A stretch of 64,000 nt of DNA. Source: Bacteroidota bacterium (GTDB lineage Bacteria; Bacteroidota; Bacteroidia; NS11-12g; UBA9320). The stretch covers positions 108,130-172,129 of the forward strand of contig CANIKO010000007.1 of the NCBI GenBank assembly GCA_947468275.1, read 5' to 3'. Below, piece by piece: positions 47,396 through 55,682 of this stretch. Each line of letters starts with the position of its first letter. Within the stretch, counting starts at the first letter, position 1. The position numbers and the translations under genes are program-made. The notes beneath the pieces were generated by a model. The model made no database searches. It worked only from the letters and a program-made list of their open reading frames with translations, and had not been told where the DNA came from.

Positions 47396-47974
47396 ATGAA
47401 ACAAATACTCATCATAAACGGACACCCAAACAGTGACAGTTTTAATTTTGAACTTTTCGACGCATATAAAAAAGGCGCATTAAATTCAGGAGCAGAGATT
47501 AAGGAGATTGTGATTAAAGATTTATTTTTCAATCCAAACTTGCAATTTGGTTACCAAAAAAGGACTGAATTAGAACCTGACTTATTAGATGCTTGGGAAA
47601 AAATCAAATGGGCTGACCATTTAGTTTGGGTTCACCCTGTTTGGTGGGGCGGACTTCCTGCAATAACAAAAGGTTTTATTGATAGACTTTTTTTGCCCGG
47701 CTTGGCATTTCAGTATCGGGAAAATTCAGTCTGGTGGGACAAGCTATTAGCAGGTAGGACGGCTCACATTATTACAACCCTTGACCAACCGTCTTGGTAT
47801 TATTGGTTTGCATTTGGACGACCAAGCGTTAACCAGTTAAAGAAATCCACTTTGGAATTTTGTGGAATAAAGCCAGTTAAAGTAACTTATGTCGGTCCAA
47901 TAAAAAACACAGAACTTTCCTTACGAAAAAAATGGTTAGACAAAATTGAAAAATTGGGAGAAAACCTTAAATGA
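47396..47974 (+). CDS. Flavodoxin-fold NAD(P)H:quinone oxidoreductase (KefF/MdaB-like)
   Basis: This is a 192-residue flavoprotein. The FMN/FAD phosphate loop is NGHPNSDSFNFEL near the N terminus. WADHLVWVHPVWWGGLPAI and KGFIDRLFLPGLAF form the quinone and isoalloxazine pockets of this family. It probably reduces quinones by two electrons, protecting against redox stress. It stands alone: 236 bases of unexplained sequence lie upstream and a folded attC-like region lies downstream. Wording and base use of its flanks differ a little from the neighbours, so horizontal acquisition is possible. Confidence 0.9.
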   Translation: MKQILIINGHPNSDSFNFELFDAYKKGALNSGAEIKEIVIKDLFFNPNLQFGYQKRTELEPDLLDAWEKIKWADHLVWVHPVWWGGLPAITKGFIDRLFLPGLAFQYRENSVWWDKLLAGRTAHIITTLDQPSWYYWFAFGRPSVNQLKKSTLEFCGIKPVKVTYVGPIKNTELSLRKKWLDKIEKLGENLK

Positions 47975-48022
47975 AACTGACGACAAAAAACATCGAACCC
48001 CTAACAGTAAGTAAAAGAAATT

Positions 48023-48134
48023 GCCGGTTCAGTGTTTGAATGAAGTTTTGTGCTTCGTATCAAATTTGACTCTTGCTGGCAGACAGTTTAGTGCTTCGAA
48101 ATCCGCTTCTTCGCCAAGCGGCAAAACGTTAAAG
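48023..48134. other. Folded intergenic sequence, attC-like
   Basis: The outer arms GCCGG (48023) and CTGGC (48076) enclose TTTGA-x2-GAAG / CTTC-x3-TCAAA (48035-48064), a long imperfect hairpin. A second hairpin CCGCTT/AAGCGG (48103-48121) is followed by AACGTTAAAG. The layout recalls integron attC sites after a gene cassette, but the terminal core sites do not match RYYYAAC/GTTRRRY exactly. It may instead be a terminator-like or unrelated repeat. Confidence 0.35.
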
Positions 48135-48163
48135 TCAAACACTACAATAATCACCATAAAAAA

Positions 48164-49717
48164 ATGACCCATCATTATAAAGCTAAATTTTTTACCCTTT
48201 ACTTTTTATTTGTAATCTTTTTGTTGATGGCGTGTTCACAACCTAAAGAAAAAGATTCGGCTCAGGGAAAAGATTTTTGCTCGTCAATTCATCGCAATGA
48301 TTCATTGAGTCTTTCAAAAGAACTTGAACCGGTGAGTGAACAAATGAAAACCAAAACCGGAGTTTATGTGCTGGAAGATGGCGGCGGCTCAATGGTGGCA
48401 AGAGCTTGGCTAAGTGAATATGCCGAAAAAACAATTGACGTTCAGTATTTCATTTTTTCAACTGATAATGTAGGATTGATAGCGTGCGATTATTTGGTGA
48501 GGGCTGCTGATAGAGGCGTGAAGGTGAGAATATTGGTGGATGACATAATGGTGGAAGCCACCGGCAAGGAAATATTGACCATGGATTCGCATAAAAATAT
48601 ATCTATCAAAATTTATAATCCGGGGGTTAATCTTGGAAAAAATATTGTTAGCAAACTAAATAAATATTATACCGATTTCAGGTCGGCCAATCAGCGTATG
48701 CACAACAAGACCTATACTGTGGATGGAAAAGTGACTATCACCGGAGGCCGAAATATTGCCGATGAATATTTTGATTATGACCATAAATATAATTTTAGAG
48801 ACAGGGATGTACTATTACTTGGCAAAGTAACCGGGAGCATCCAAAATTCATTCAACCAGTTTTGGAACAGCCCTTTAAGTGTGCCCGTTTCAAATTTAAT
48901 AAGCAACGAGAGTAAAGATATTACTACTAAAAACAGATTTGAAAAGCTGCATCAATATGCTTGCAATCCTGAAAACTTTTGGCCTCAAGTGCGAGAAAGA
49001 ATACAAAAACTTCCACTGGCTTTTAAAAGCATTCAGGAATCTGGAGATTTGGTGTGGCTAGATAGTGTATATTTTGTATCCGATTTCCCAGGTAAAAACT
49101 TTGGCACCAAAGGTTTGCAAGGTGGAGGTGTATGCACAGATGCCCTGATAAATTTAGTAAAACAAGCTAAATATTCTGTGGATATACAATCACCCTATTT
49201 AATTACAACGGAGCTGGGCAAAAATCTTTTTAAAGAAGCTGTGGCCAGAGGAGTAAAGGTTAGAATACTTAGCAATAGTTTGGCATCAACTGATAATTTG
49301 GAAGCTTTTAGCGGCTACCAAAAAGACAGAAGAGAATTATTAGAAACCGGAGTTAAAATATATGAGTTTCGTCCAGATGCTAAAGAGCGTTATAAAATCA
49401 TGACGGGGGCTCTTCAAACTAAATTAAAATTTACCCCAATCTTTGGGCTACATGCCAAATCCATGGTGATTGATGATAAAATTACGGTCATAGGAACCTT
49501 TAATTTTGACCCACGAAGTGCCAATCTAAATACAGAATGTATTACAATTGTCCATTCCGAAAAAATTTCAAAAGGTGTATTAAATGGAATAAAAGAAGAG
49601 TATAAACCTGAAAATTCATGGGAAACCACTTTAAAATCAAACCCTGATGCAAAAGTTAATAATATTAAACGTTTTAAAACTATGACCCGTAAAATAATTC
49701 CTAAATCCATATTATAA
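48164..49717 (+). CDS. Phospholipase D-family lipoprotein (cardiolipin synthase ClsC-like)
   Basis: The 517-residue protein has a lipoprotein signal with lipobox LMAC (Cys24). There are two HKD motifs: HNKTYTVDGKVTITGG in the first half, preceded by DVQYFIFSTDN and RILVDDIM, and HAKSMVIDDKITVIGTFN in the second. FDPRSANLNTE follows, as in ClsC/YmdC-type cardiolipin synthases, which transfer phosphatidyl groups between lipids. Membrane anchoring is typical of secreted PLD enzymes. Which side of the inner membrane it faces is not certain. No partner gene is adjacent. Confidence 0.9.
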   Translation: MTHHYKAKFFTLYFLFVIFLLMACSQPKEKDSAQGKDFCSSIHRNDSLSLSKELEPVSEQMKTKTGVYVLEDGGGSMVARAWLSEYAEKTIDVQYFIFSTDNVGLIACDYLVRAADRGVKVRILVDDIMVEATGKEILTMDSHKNISIKIYNPGVNLGKNIVSKLNKYYTDFRSANQRMHNKTYTVDGKVTITGGRNIADEYFDYDHKYNFRDRDVLLLGKVTGSIQNSFNQFWNSPLSVPVSNLISNESKDITTKNRFEKLHQYACNPENFWPQVRERIQKLPLAFKSIQESGDLVWLDSVYFVSDFPGKNFGTKGLQGGGVCTDALINLVKQAKYSVDIQSPYLITTELGKNLFKEAVARGVKVRILSNSLASTDNLEAFSGYQKDRRELLETGVKIYEFRPDAKERYKIMTGALQTKLKFTPIFGLHAKSMVIDDKITVIGTFNFDPRSANLNTECITIVHSEKISKGVLNGIKEEYKPENSWETTLKSNPDAKVNNIKRFKTMTRKIIPKSIL

Positions 49718-49960
49718 TTAAAAACATACCTTTAATAGACCAGCCATTAACGATACCATCCCCTTTGGACTTTATGTCACTTCCTTCAATACCTTAATTA
49801 ATCCGTCATGAACAATGCCAGTTTTTAGGACTGTGACGGCAGACTTAACCAATCAAAACAGAACACATTTTAATAGAAAAGCTGCTATAATTGCCTTGTT
49901 TGTTATTATTGTAATTACAAAAGCAGATTTCTGTAGTTTAAGAATTGAAATTTCTCTCCA

Positions 49961-52462
49961 TTAAACGATTCGTTTTCTTTTACTCCATTTTATTGCTTCG
50001 TACCAAATTACAGAAAGAAATCCTAATGTGACACTTATTAAAAGTTGATTAGAATTGAGTTGTTCAAATTCGAAAAACCGGGTAAGTGGTTTTACCAAAA
50101 GAAGCAATGTTGTTATGATAATAGTGATACTAATAATTAGCACTATCAAATTATTTTTATACTTTAGGGTGGTAAAAATGGAATAATAAAAGGAGCGATT
50201 CACCAAAGTTAGAAAGATATTGGCAGAAATTAAAGTGGTAAAAATCATGGTTCGTGTGAGGGCTTCACCAAAACTCTGACTTACGGCATATTGGTATACC
50301 ATTAAAGTACCAACTGTAATAATTAACCCTTGAATAACACTGGTAGTAAGTTCTTTTCCATTAAAAAAATTGTTAGAAAATGGCCTTGGATTCTGAGTCA
50401 TTGTATTTTTTTCCATTGGTTCATTTTCAAAAATAATTGAACAGGTAGGCCCCATAATTAATTCTAATAAAATAATGTGTATAGGTGAAAATATATTGGG
50501 GTATATCCATCCAAGCGCCAAAGGTATAAATACAGTGAGTACTATTGGGATGTGAATAGAAATGATGTATTGAATTGCTTTTTTCAGATTGGCATATATC
50601 CTTCGTCCCATAGCCACCGCCTCTACCATTTTTGACAAATCATCTTCTAACAAGATAAGTGATGCCGCTTGTTTGGCTATTTCAGTACCTCTTCTTCCCA
50701 TGGCGATACCAATGTGTGAGGCTTTTAATGCAGGACCGTCGTTTACCCCATCACCTGTCATGGCCACTATTTGATTATTAGCTTTTAGGGCATTAATTAT
50801 TTTTAATTTAGCTTCTGGAAACATACGCGTAAATACATTCGTTTCCATTACAGTTTCTTGCAATTCATTATCGGTAAGCATCATAAGTTGGTGACCGGTT
50901 ATGTGTTTTTCGTGACCTAAAAATCCAATCTGCTGCGCAATAGAACGTGTTGTGGAAGCATTATCTCCAGTTATTATTTTTACCGCAATACCAGCCTTAT
51001 TAAAATCTTCAAACACCTTTCGTATATTCTCTTTAGGAGGGTCATAAAAGGCAACTAGTCCTTTAAATTGAAATTGAAATTCCTGCTGGGTATCAGGAAA
51101 TTTGGTACCAGAGAAATCACATTCACACACTCCAATAATTCGATACCCATGAAATGCCATATTTTTCATGGCATCATCAATTTGTTCTTTTTCAGGGTCA
51201 GTAAGATTACACACCTCCATTATAGCCTCTGGGGCGCCCTTCGCGGCAATGATCCTGTTACCTTTATTATCTTCGAAAAGATGAGTCATCATAGGTGGCT
51301 TGCCATCTAAAGGATACTCATGAATCATCTTAAATTTATGCCTTTCGTCTTTGGGGGTAATGTCTTGATAAGTTTGGTGAAGCACCTTTTCCATTGCATC
51401 AAAAGGTATAGGTTCACTAGCCCACATAGCTGTCGTTAAAAGTTCTTTTTCATCACGATTTAAAAGGCCTTCGGGATCTGAAATTACTTGGCTTGTTAAC
51501 ACAAAAAGTTTTGCCAAACTCATTTGGTTTTCAGTTATCGTTCCTGTTTTGTCAGAACAAATAACCGTCGCACTTCCCAAGGTCTCCACTGTTTTCATTT
51601 GCTTGACGACAATACCCATTTTCATTAAACGCCATGCTCCCAAAGCCATAAAAGTGGTAAATGCCACAGGTATTTCTTCGGGCAATATACTCATTGCAAG
51701 TGTGAGTGCTTTTAATAAACTATCAAAAATTAGGTAGGTTTTAAAATAATTAATGCCCCAAACAATCACAAAAACAATGGCACCAACTACAACCATTTTT
51801 TTAACAAAAGTGCCTATCTGCAATTCAAGCGGTGTTTTTTCTTCTTTTATACTCTCAAGGCTTTTGCCAATGGCCCCTAATTTGGTTTTAGTTCCAATGG
51901 CTGTAACTCTAGCAATGGCCAAACCACTTGTTACTGTTGTACCGCAATAAATAACCCGATCCTCATTGTTACTATCTTTATAAACCGATAAAGACTCCCC
52001 AGTTAAAATGGATTCATTTACCGAAAAATCATTGGAGTGTATTATATCGCCATCAGCCATTATAGCCGTCCCTTCTTCTACCATAAGGCAATCGCCAATA
52101 ACCACCTCTTCGCTGCTTATTTCCTCAACTTCTCCGTTCCTTATTACTTTGCATTGGGGTTGTATAAAATCTTTTAATTTTTGCAGTGCATCACGGCTTT
52201 TTGAATCTTGATACAGCGAAATGGTCGCTACAAGTAAAATTGCAATGGCAAGAAAAGCCCCATCCCCAGTTTTTCCGCTGATAAAATACACTGAAGATGC
52301 TATCAAAAGCAAAATAACCATCGGCTCTTTTACTAGAGTTTTTAATGCATCTATAAAACCATTATCCTTTTTATAGTCTAATTTGTTATATCCATATTTT
52401 TCTCTTGAATCAAGAACCTCTGTGAAATTTAATCCTTTTATTTTAAAATTATTTACAGACAT
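49961..52462 (-). CDS. P2-type cation-transporting ATPase (Ca2+/other cation pump)
   Basis: The 833-residue protein has the P-type ATPase motifs in order: N-terminal cation-ATPase segment, TM1-2 (VILLLIASSVYFI), actuator TGES (154-157), TM4 with PEEIP (261-265, the ion-binding PEGLP-like site), phosphorylation site Asp304 in DKTGT, nucleotide-binding KGAPE, hinge MTGDGVNDGPALK, and six C-terminal spans. This is a P2 pump resembling Ca2+ or Mn2+ ATPases. PEEIP instead of PEGLP makes the ion uncertain. It is divergent from the Rrf2 regulator across 105 AT-rich bases. Confidence 0.92.
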   Translation of the reverse strand: MSVNNFKIKGLNFTEVLDSREKYGYNKLDYKKDNGFIDALKTLVKEPMVILLLIASSVYFISGKTGDGAFLAIAILLVATISLYQDSKSRDALQKLKDFIQPQCKVIRNGEVEEISSEEVVIGDCLMVEEGTAIMADGDIIHSNDFSVNESILTGESLSVYKDSNNEDRVIYCGTTVTSGLAIARVTAIGTKTKLGAIGKSLESIKEEKTPLELQIGTFVKKMVVVGAIVFVIVWGINYFKTYLIFDSLLKALTLAMSILPEEIPVAFTTFMALGAWRLMKMGIVVKQMKTVETLGSATVICSDKTGTITENQMSLAKLFVLTSQVISDPEGLLNRDEKELLTTAMWASEPIPFDAMEKVLHQTYQDITPKDERHKFKMIHEYPLDGKPPMMTHLFEDNKGNRIIAAKGAPEAIMEVCNLTDPEKEQIDDAMKNMAFHGYRIIGVCECDFSGTKFPDTQQEFQFQFKGLVAFYDPPKENIRKVFEDFNKAGIAVKIITGDNASTTRSIAQQIGFLGHEKHITGHQLMMLTDNELQETVMETNVFTRMFPEAKLKIINALKANNQIVAMTGDGVNDGPALKASHIGIAMGRRGTEIAKQAASLILLEDDLSKMVEAVAMGRRIYANLKKAIQYIISIHIPIVLTVFIPLALGWIYPNIFSPIHIILLELIMGPTCSIIFENEPMEKNTMTQNPRPFSNNFFNGKELTTSVIQGLIITVGTLMVYQYAVSQSFGEALTRTMIFTTLISANIFLTLVNRSFYYSIFTTLKYKNNLIVLIISITIIITTLLLLVKPLTRFFEFEQLNSNQLLISVTLGFLSVIWYEAIKWSKRKRIV

Positions 52463-52567
52463 TATTAATTGTACCTAACAATAGTTCAAAACTAATATAA
52501 AGAACCTTTTAAAATAAGATAATAAACTCTTTTATTTTATTATTTTCGCGTTTCAAAATAATTCAAT

Positions 52568-53005
52568 ATGTTTTCAAAGTCATGCGAATACGCAATCAAA
52601 GCTATGATATACGTAGCTCAAAAATCAAAAGATGAAACACGGGTTAGCCTAAGAGATATAGCTAAAGGCACAGATGCTCCCGAACATTTTATAGCTAAAA
52701 TAATGCAAGAGCTTAGCAGAAAAAGACTTATACAGTCTATTAAGGGGCCCAATGGTGGATTTTATATGAATGAACAAAATTATAAAACCTCTATCTCTGA
52801 CATTGTAAAGGCATTTGATGGTGATAAAATTTATACGGATTGTATTCTGGGATTAAAAACCTGTTCCGAAAAAAACCCATGCCCTGTTCATTTCGAATTT
52901 AAGGATATTAAAAAGAACCTTATTAAATTGATGGAAAATAATACCATAGGAAATTTTAATGATAAATTAGATTCCGGGTTGTTTTTCTTGAAAAATTCAG
53001 AATAA
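52568..53005 (+). CDS. Rrf2-family regulator with Fe-S-type cysteine triad
   Basis: The 145-residue protein has a winged HTH (FSKSCEYAIKAMIYVA, VSLRDIAKGTDAPEHFIAKI, GPNGGFYM) and three cysteines, Cys92, Cys99 and Cys105 (C-x6-C-x5-C), near the spacing of IscR and NsrR, which hold an Fe-S cluster. It is therefore likely to sense Fe-S status, NO or oxygen. Located directly before the cbb3 cluster, it is a candidate regulator of it. Two dyads (53030-53064) lie between its stop and ccoI. The start has the family-typical MFSKSCEYAI. Confidence 0.9.
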   Translation: MFSKSCEYAIKAMIYVAQKSKDETRVSLRDIAKGTDAPEHFIAKIMQELSRKRLIQSIKGPNGGFYMNEQNYKTSISDIVKAFDGDKIYTDCILGLKTCSEKNPCPVHFEFKDIKKNLIKLMENNTIGNFNDKLDSGLFFLKNSE

Positions 53006-53029
53006 TTTATTCATTTCGTTAAAGGACAA

Positions 53030-53064
53030 TTATCATAAATAGATATGATAAAAGTCATTTATCA
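53030..53064. promoter_or_regulatory. Paired dyads before ccoI (candidate operator)
   Basis: TTATCAT (53030-53036) pairs with ATGATA (53045-53050), and TGATAAA (53046-53052) pairs with TTTATCA (53058-53064) across five bases. The two dyads share TGATA. They could bind the Rrf2 protein or a CRP/FNR-type regulator, but spacing differs from the TTGAT-N4-ATCAA FNR box. They lie 40 bases before the ccoI start. Confidence 0.4.
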
Positions 53065-53103
53065 ATTGAAGACTAACTGTGATATTGCAACCCTATTATA
53101 AAA

Positions 53104-55521
53104 TTGAATTCTTCCAACACCATACAATCCTGTTACCATTGCGGAAATGAGGTTACAGACCAATCGAACGGTTTGGCTGATAAGCTTTTTTGTTGCAACG
53201 GTTGCAAAATGGTTTATGAAATTTTGGAGGAAAACAATTTATGCAATTATTATGAACTGAATGCCGAACCCGGTATTATTCAAAACAAAAATACGCGAGT
53301 TGATAAATATGCTTTCCTTGATGATTTAGAAATTCAAAAAAAATTAATTCAATTTTCGAATTCCGCGCATAGCCATATAACCTTATACCTACCACAAATA
53401 CATTGCAGCAGTTGTTTGTGGCTACTTGAAAATATACATAAGGTAAATGCAGGCATTGTTTCGTCAAGGGTTAATTTTACAAAAAAAGAGGTTTTTATAG
53501 TTTTTGATAATGCGAATACATCCCTAAGAAAAGTTGTTGAAACATTAGATAATATAGGTTACGAACCGTATTTAAGTCTAAATGAAATTTCGTCAGATTC
53601 AAAATTAAAAACCGATAAAACCCGCTGGTATAAAATTGGTGTTGCCGGATTTTGTTTTGGAAATATTATGATGATGAGCCTTGCCGATTACATGGTAACT
53701 TCAAATCTCATTGAGCCTAAAATTGCATTATTTTTTAAAATACTTAGTGTAATATTATCATTACCTGTTCTGTTTTATTCGGCTACCGAGTTTTTTGTGT
53801 CAGCCTGGTATGGCATAAAAAACAAATATCTTAATATTGATTTTCCGGTAGCTTTAGCTCTTGCCATAACCTTCATTAGAAGTATTTATGAAATATTAAG
53901 TAATACAGGTAACGGGTATTTGGATAGCTTGAGTGGCATCGTCTTTTTTATGTTAATTGGAAGATGGCTTCAATCCCGCACCTACCAAACCATTTCATTT
54001 GACAGAGATTATAAATCGTTTTTTCCTATTGCATTAAATGTGGTAAAAGACCAGCGAATTGTTCCAACTGAAATTTCAAAGGTTAAAGAAAAAGATATTA
54101 TTCAAATACATTCTAACGAGATAATACCAGTGGATGCCATATTATCTAAGGGACATGCAAGTATTGATTATAGTTTTGTTACCGGCGAAAGTCTTCCTAT
54201 TCAAGTAAATATTGGTGAAATGATATATGCCGGGGGAAAACAATTGGACGGAATATTAGAATTGGTGGTTGTAAAAGAAGTGTCGCAAAGTTATTTAACC
54301 AATTTATGGAATAATTCAATATTCAATAAAAAGGATCCAATAAAAACTAATAGTTATGACACTATAGGTAAATATTTTACCTATGCGGTAATATTAATAG
54401 GTATCGTATCAGGTTACTATTGGTTTTTAAAAGGAAGTACTACTTTAATGTGGAATGCATTTACTACAGTTTTAATAATTGCTTGTCCATGCGCGTTGCT
54501 TCTTTCCAAAAACTACACCTATGGAAATATTTTAAGAGTATTGGGCTTGAACAAATTCTATCTTCGGTCGCCTGATATCATTGAAAGTTTATCTAAAATA
54601 AACCATATTGTGTTGGACAAAACTGGTACCATTACCCAAACACATGGTTCCAATGTGAGATATGCCGGCACTATTTTGAAAGAGGAAATTAAATCTTCAG
54701 TAGCCTCTTTATTAAAGCAATCATCACACCCTGCCAGTAAATTAGCATTCGAATATTTGAGTGAACCTAACATTTTTGAAGTTGTTGATTTCAAAGAAAT
54801 TGAAGGGCAAGGAATTGAAGGATGGGTAAATGAACGTCATATTAAAATCGGTTCTCCAAAATTTGCAGGAGGAGAATATCATAAAGAAATACCTGGAACC
54901 AAAGTTGTTGTTTTTATTGATGGCACAATTTGGGGCGAATTTATTATCACCAATAAATACCGAATAGGAATTACAAAGTTGATGAATTCCCTGAAAAGAA
55001 ATTATTCCCTTTCTCTAATATCGGGGGATAACGATACAGAATTTAAGAACATCGAAAATTTGCTAGGAAAAGGCAGTGAGGTGCTCTTTAATCAGAGTCC
55101 TCAACAAAAGCTAGATTATATTAATCAACTTCAAAACAATGACCTTCAAGTTATGATGGTAGGCGACGGATTAAATGATGCCGGCGCATTAAAGCATAGC
55201 AATGTAGGGATAGCTGTAGCCGACACAGGCAATAATTTTACACCCTCATCTGACGGAATCATTGATGGCTCCAAATTATCCAAACTAGATTCATTTATTA
55301 GTTTTGCTAAGGCAGGCAAAAAAATAATATTATTAAGTTTTGCCATTTCAGCAATTTATAACCTTATAGGATTGTATTTTGCTGTCCAAGGAATACTTTC
55401 ACCAGTAATTGCTGCTATTTTAATGCCGAGTAGCTCAATAACAATAATTTCACTAACCTATGGATTAACGGAATGGTTCTCCTATAAATATGGATTAAAA
55501 GAAAATAATAATATACAATAA
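53104..55521 (+). CDS. ccoI: cbb3 oxidase copper-supplying P1B-type ATPase CcoI
   Basis: The 805-residue protein starts at TTG. A zinc-ribbon-like domain (CYHCGNEV, LFCCNGCKMVYEIL) leads, then an HMA domain with CSSC (in HCSSCLWLLENIH). The membrane CPC motif is Cys461-Pro-Cys463, phosphorylation is at Asp505 in DKTGT, and VGDGLNDAGAL is the hinge. The enzyme exports Cu(I) across the inner membrane to load the CuB site of the cbb3 oxidase. The N-terminal metal-binding layout is the CcoI rather than CopA type. The stop overlaps the ccoS start by one base (TAATG), and oxidase genes follow. Confidence 0.95.
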   Translation: MNSSNTIQSCYHCGNEVTDQSNGLADKLFCCNGCKMVYEILEENNLCNYYELNAEPGIIQNKNTRVDKYAFLDDLEIQKKLIQFSNSAHSHITLYLPQIHCSSCLWLLENIHKVNAGIVSSRVNFTKKEVFIVFDNANTSLRKVVETLDNIGYEPYLSLNEISSDSKLKTDKTRWYKIGVAGFCFGNIMMMSLADYMVTSNLIEPKIALFFKILSVILSLPVLFYSATEFFVSAWYGIKNKYLNIDFPVALALAITFIRSIYEILSNTGNGYLDSLSGIVFFMLIGRWLQSRTYQTISFDRDYKSFFPIALNVVKDQRIVPTEISKVKEKDIIQIHSNEIIPVDAILSKGHASIDYSFVTGESLPIQVNIGEMIYAGGKQLDGILELVVVKEVSQSYLTNLWNNSIFNKKDPIKTNSYDTIGKYFTYAVILIGIVSGYYWFLKGSTTLMWNAFTTVLIIACPCALLLSKNYTYGNILRVLGLNKFYLRSPDIIESLSKINHIVLDKTGTITQTHGSNVRYAGTILKEEIKSSVASLLKQSSHPASKLAFEYLSEPNIFEVVDFKEIEGQGIEGWVNERHIKIGSPKFAGGEYHKEIPGTKVVVFIDGTIWGEFIITNKYRIGITKLMNSLKRNYSLSLISGDNDTEFKNIENLLGKGSEVLFNQSPQQKLDYINQLQNNDLQVMMVGDGLNDAGALKHSNVGIAVADTGNNFTPSSDGIIDGSKLSKLDSFISFAKAGKKIILLSFAISAIYNLIGLYFAVQGILSPVIAAILMPSSSITIISLTYGLTEWFSYKYGLKENNNIQ

Positions 55522-55679
55522 TGAGTATAATAATACTATTACTAATCGTGAGTATTGGAATTGCAGGAGGATTTTTAGTTGCATTTTTATGGAGTGTAAA
55601 AGATGGTCAGTTTGACGATATTGAAAGCCCTGCAGAACGAATTTTATTTAACAACAATGAAATTAATAAAAAACAATAA
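55521..55679 (+). CDS. ccoS: cbb3 oxidase maturation protein CcoS
   Basis: This is a 52-residue small membrane protein starting MSIIILLLIVSIGIAGGFLV. One membrane span is followed by the CcoS signature FLWSVKDGQFDDIESPAERI. CcoS is needed for cofactor insertion into the oxidase. It is too short for many gene callers. Its ATG overlaps the ccoI stop, and ccoNO starts three bases after its own stop. Confidence 0.93.
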   Translation: MSIIILLLIVSIGIAGGFLVAFLWSVKDGQFDDIESPAERILFNNNEINKKQ

Positions 55680-55682
55680 GAT

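Noticed and set aside
53104..55521. General copper exporter CopA
   Set aside because: The N-terminal zinc-ribbon-like CYHCG/CCNGC domain and location before ccoS-ccoNO-ccoQ-ccoP identify the cbb3-specific CcoI.
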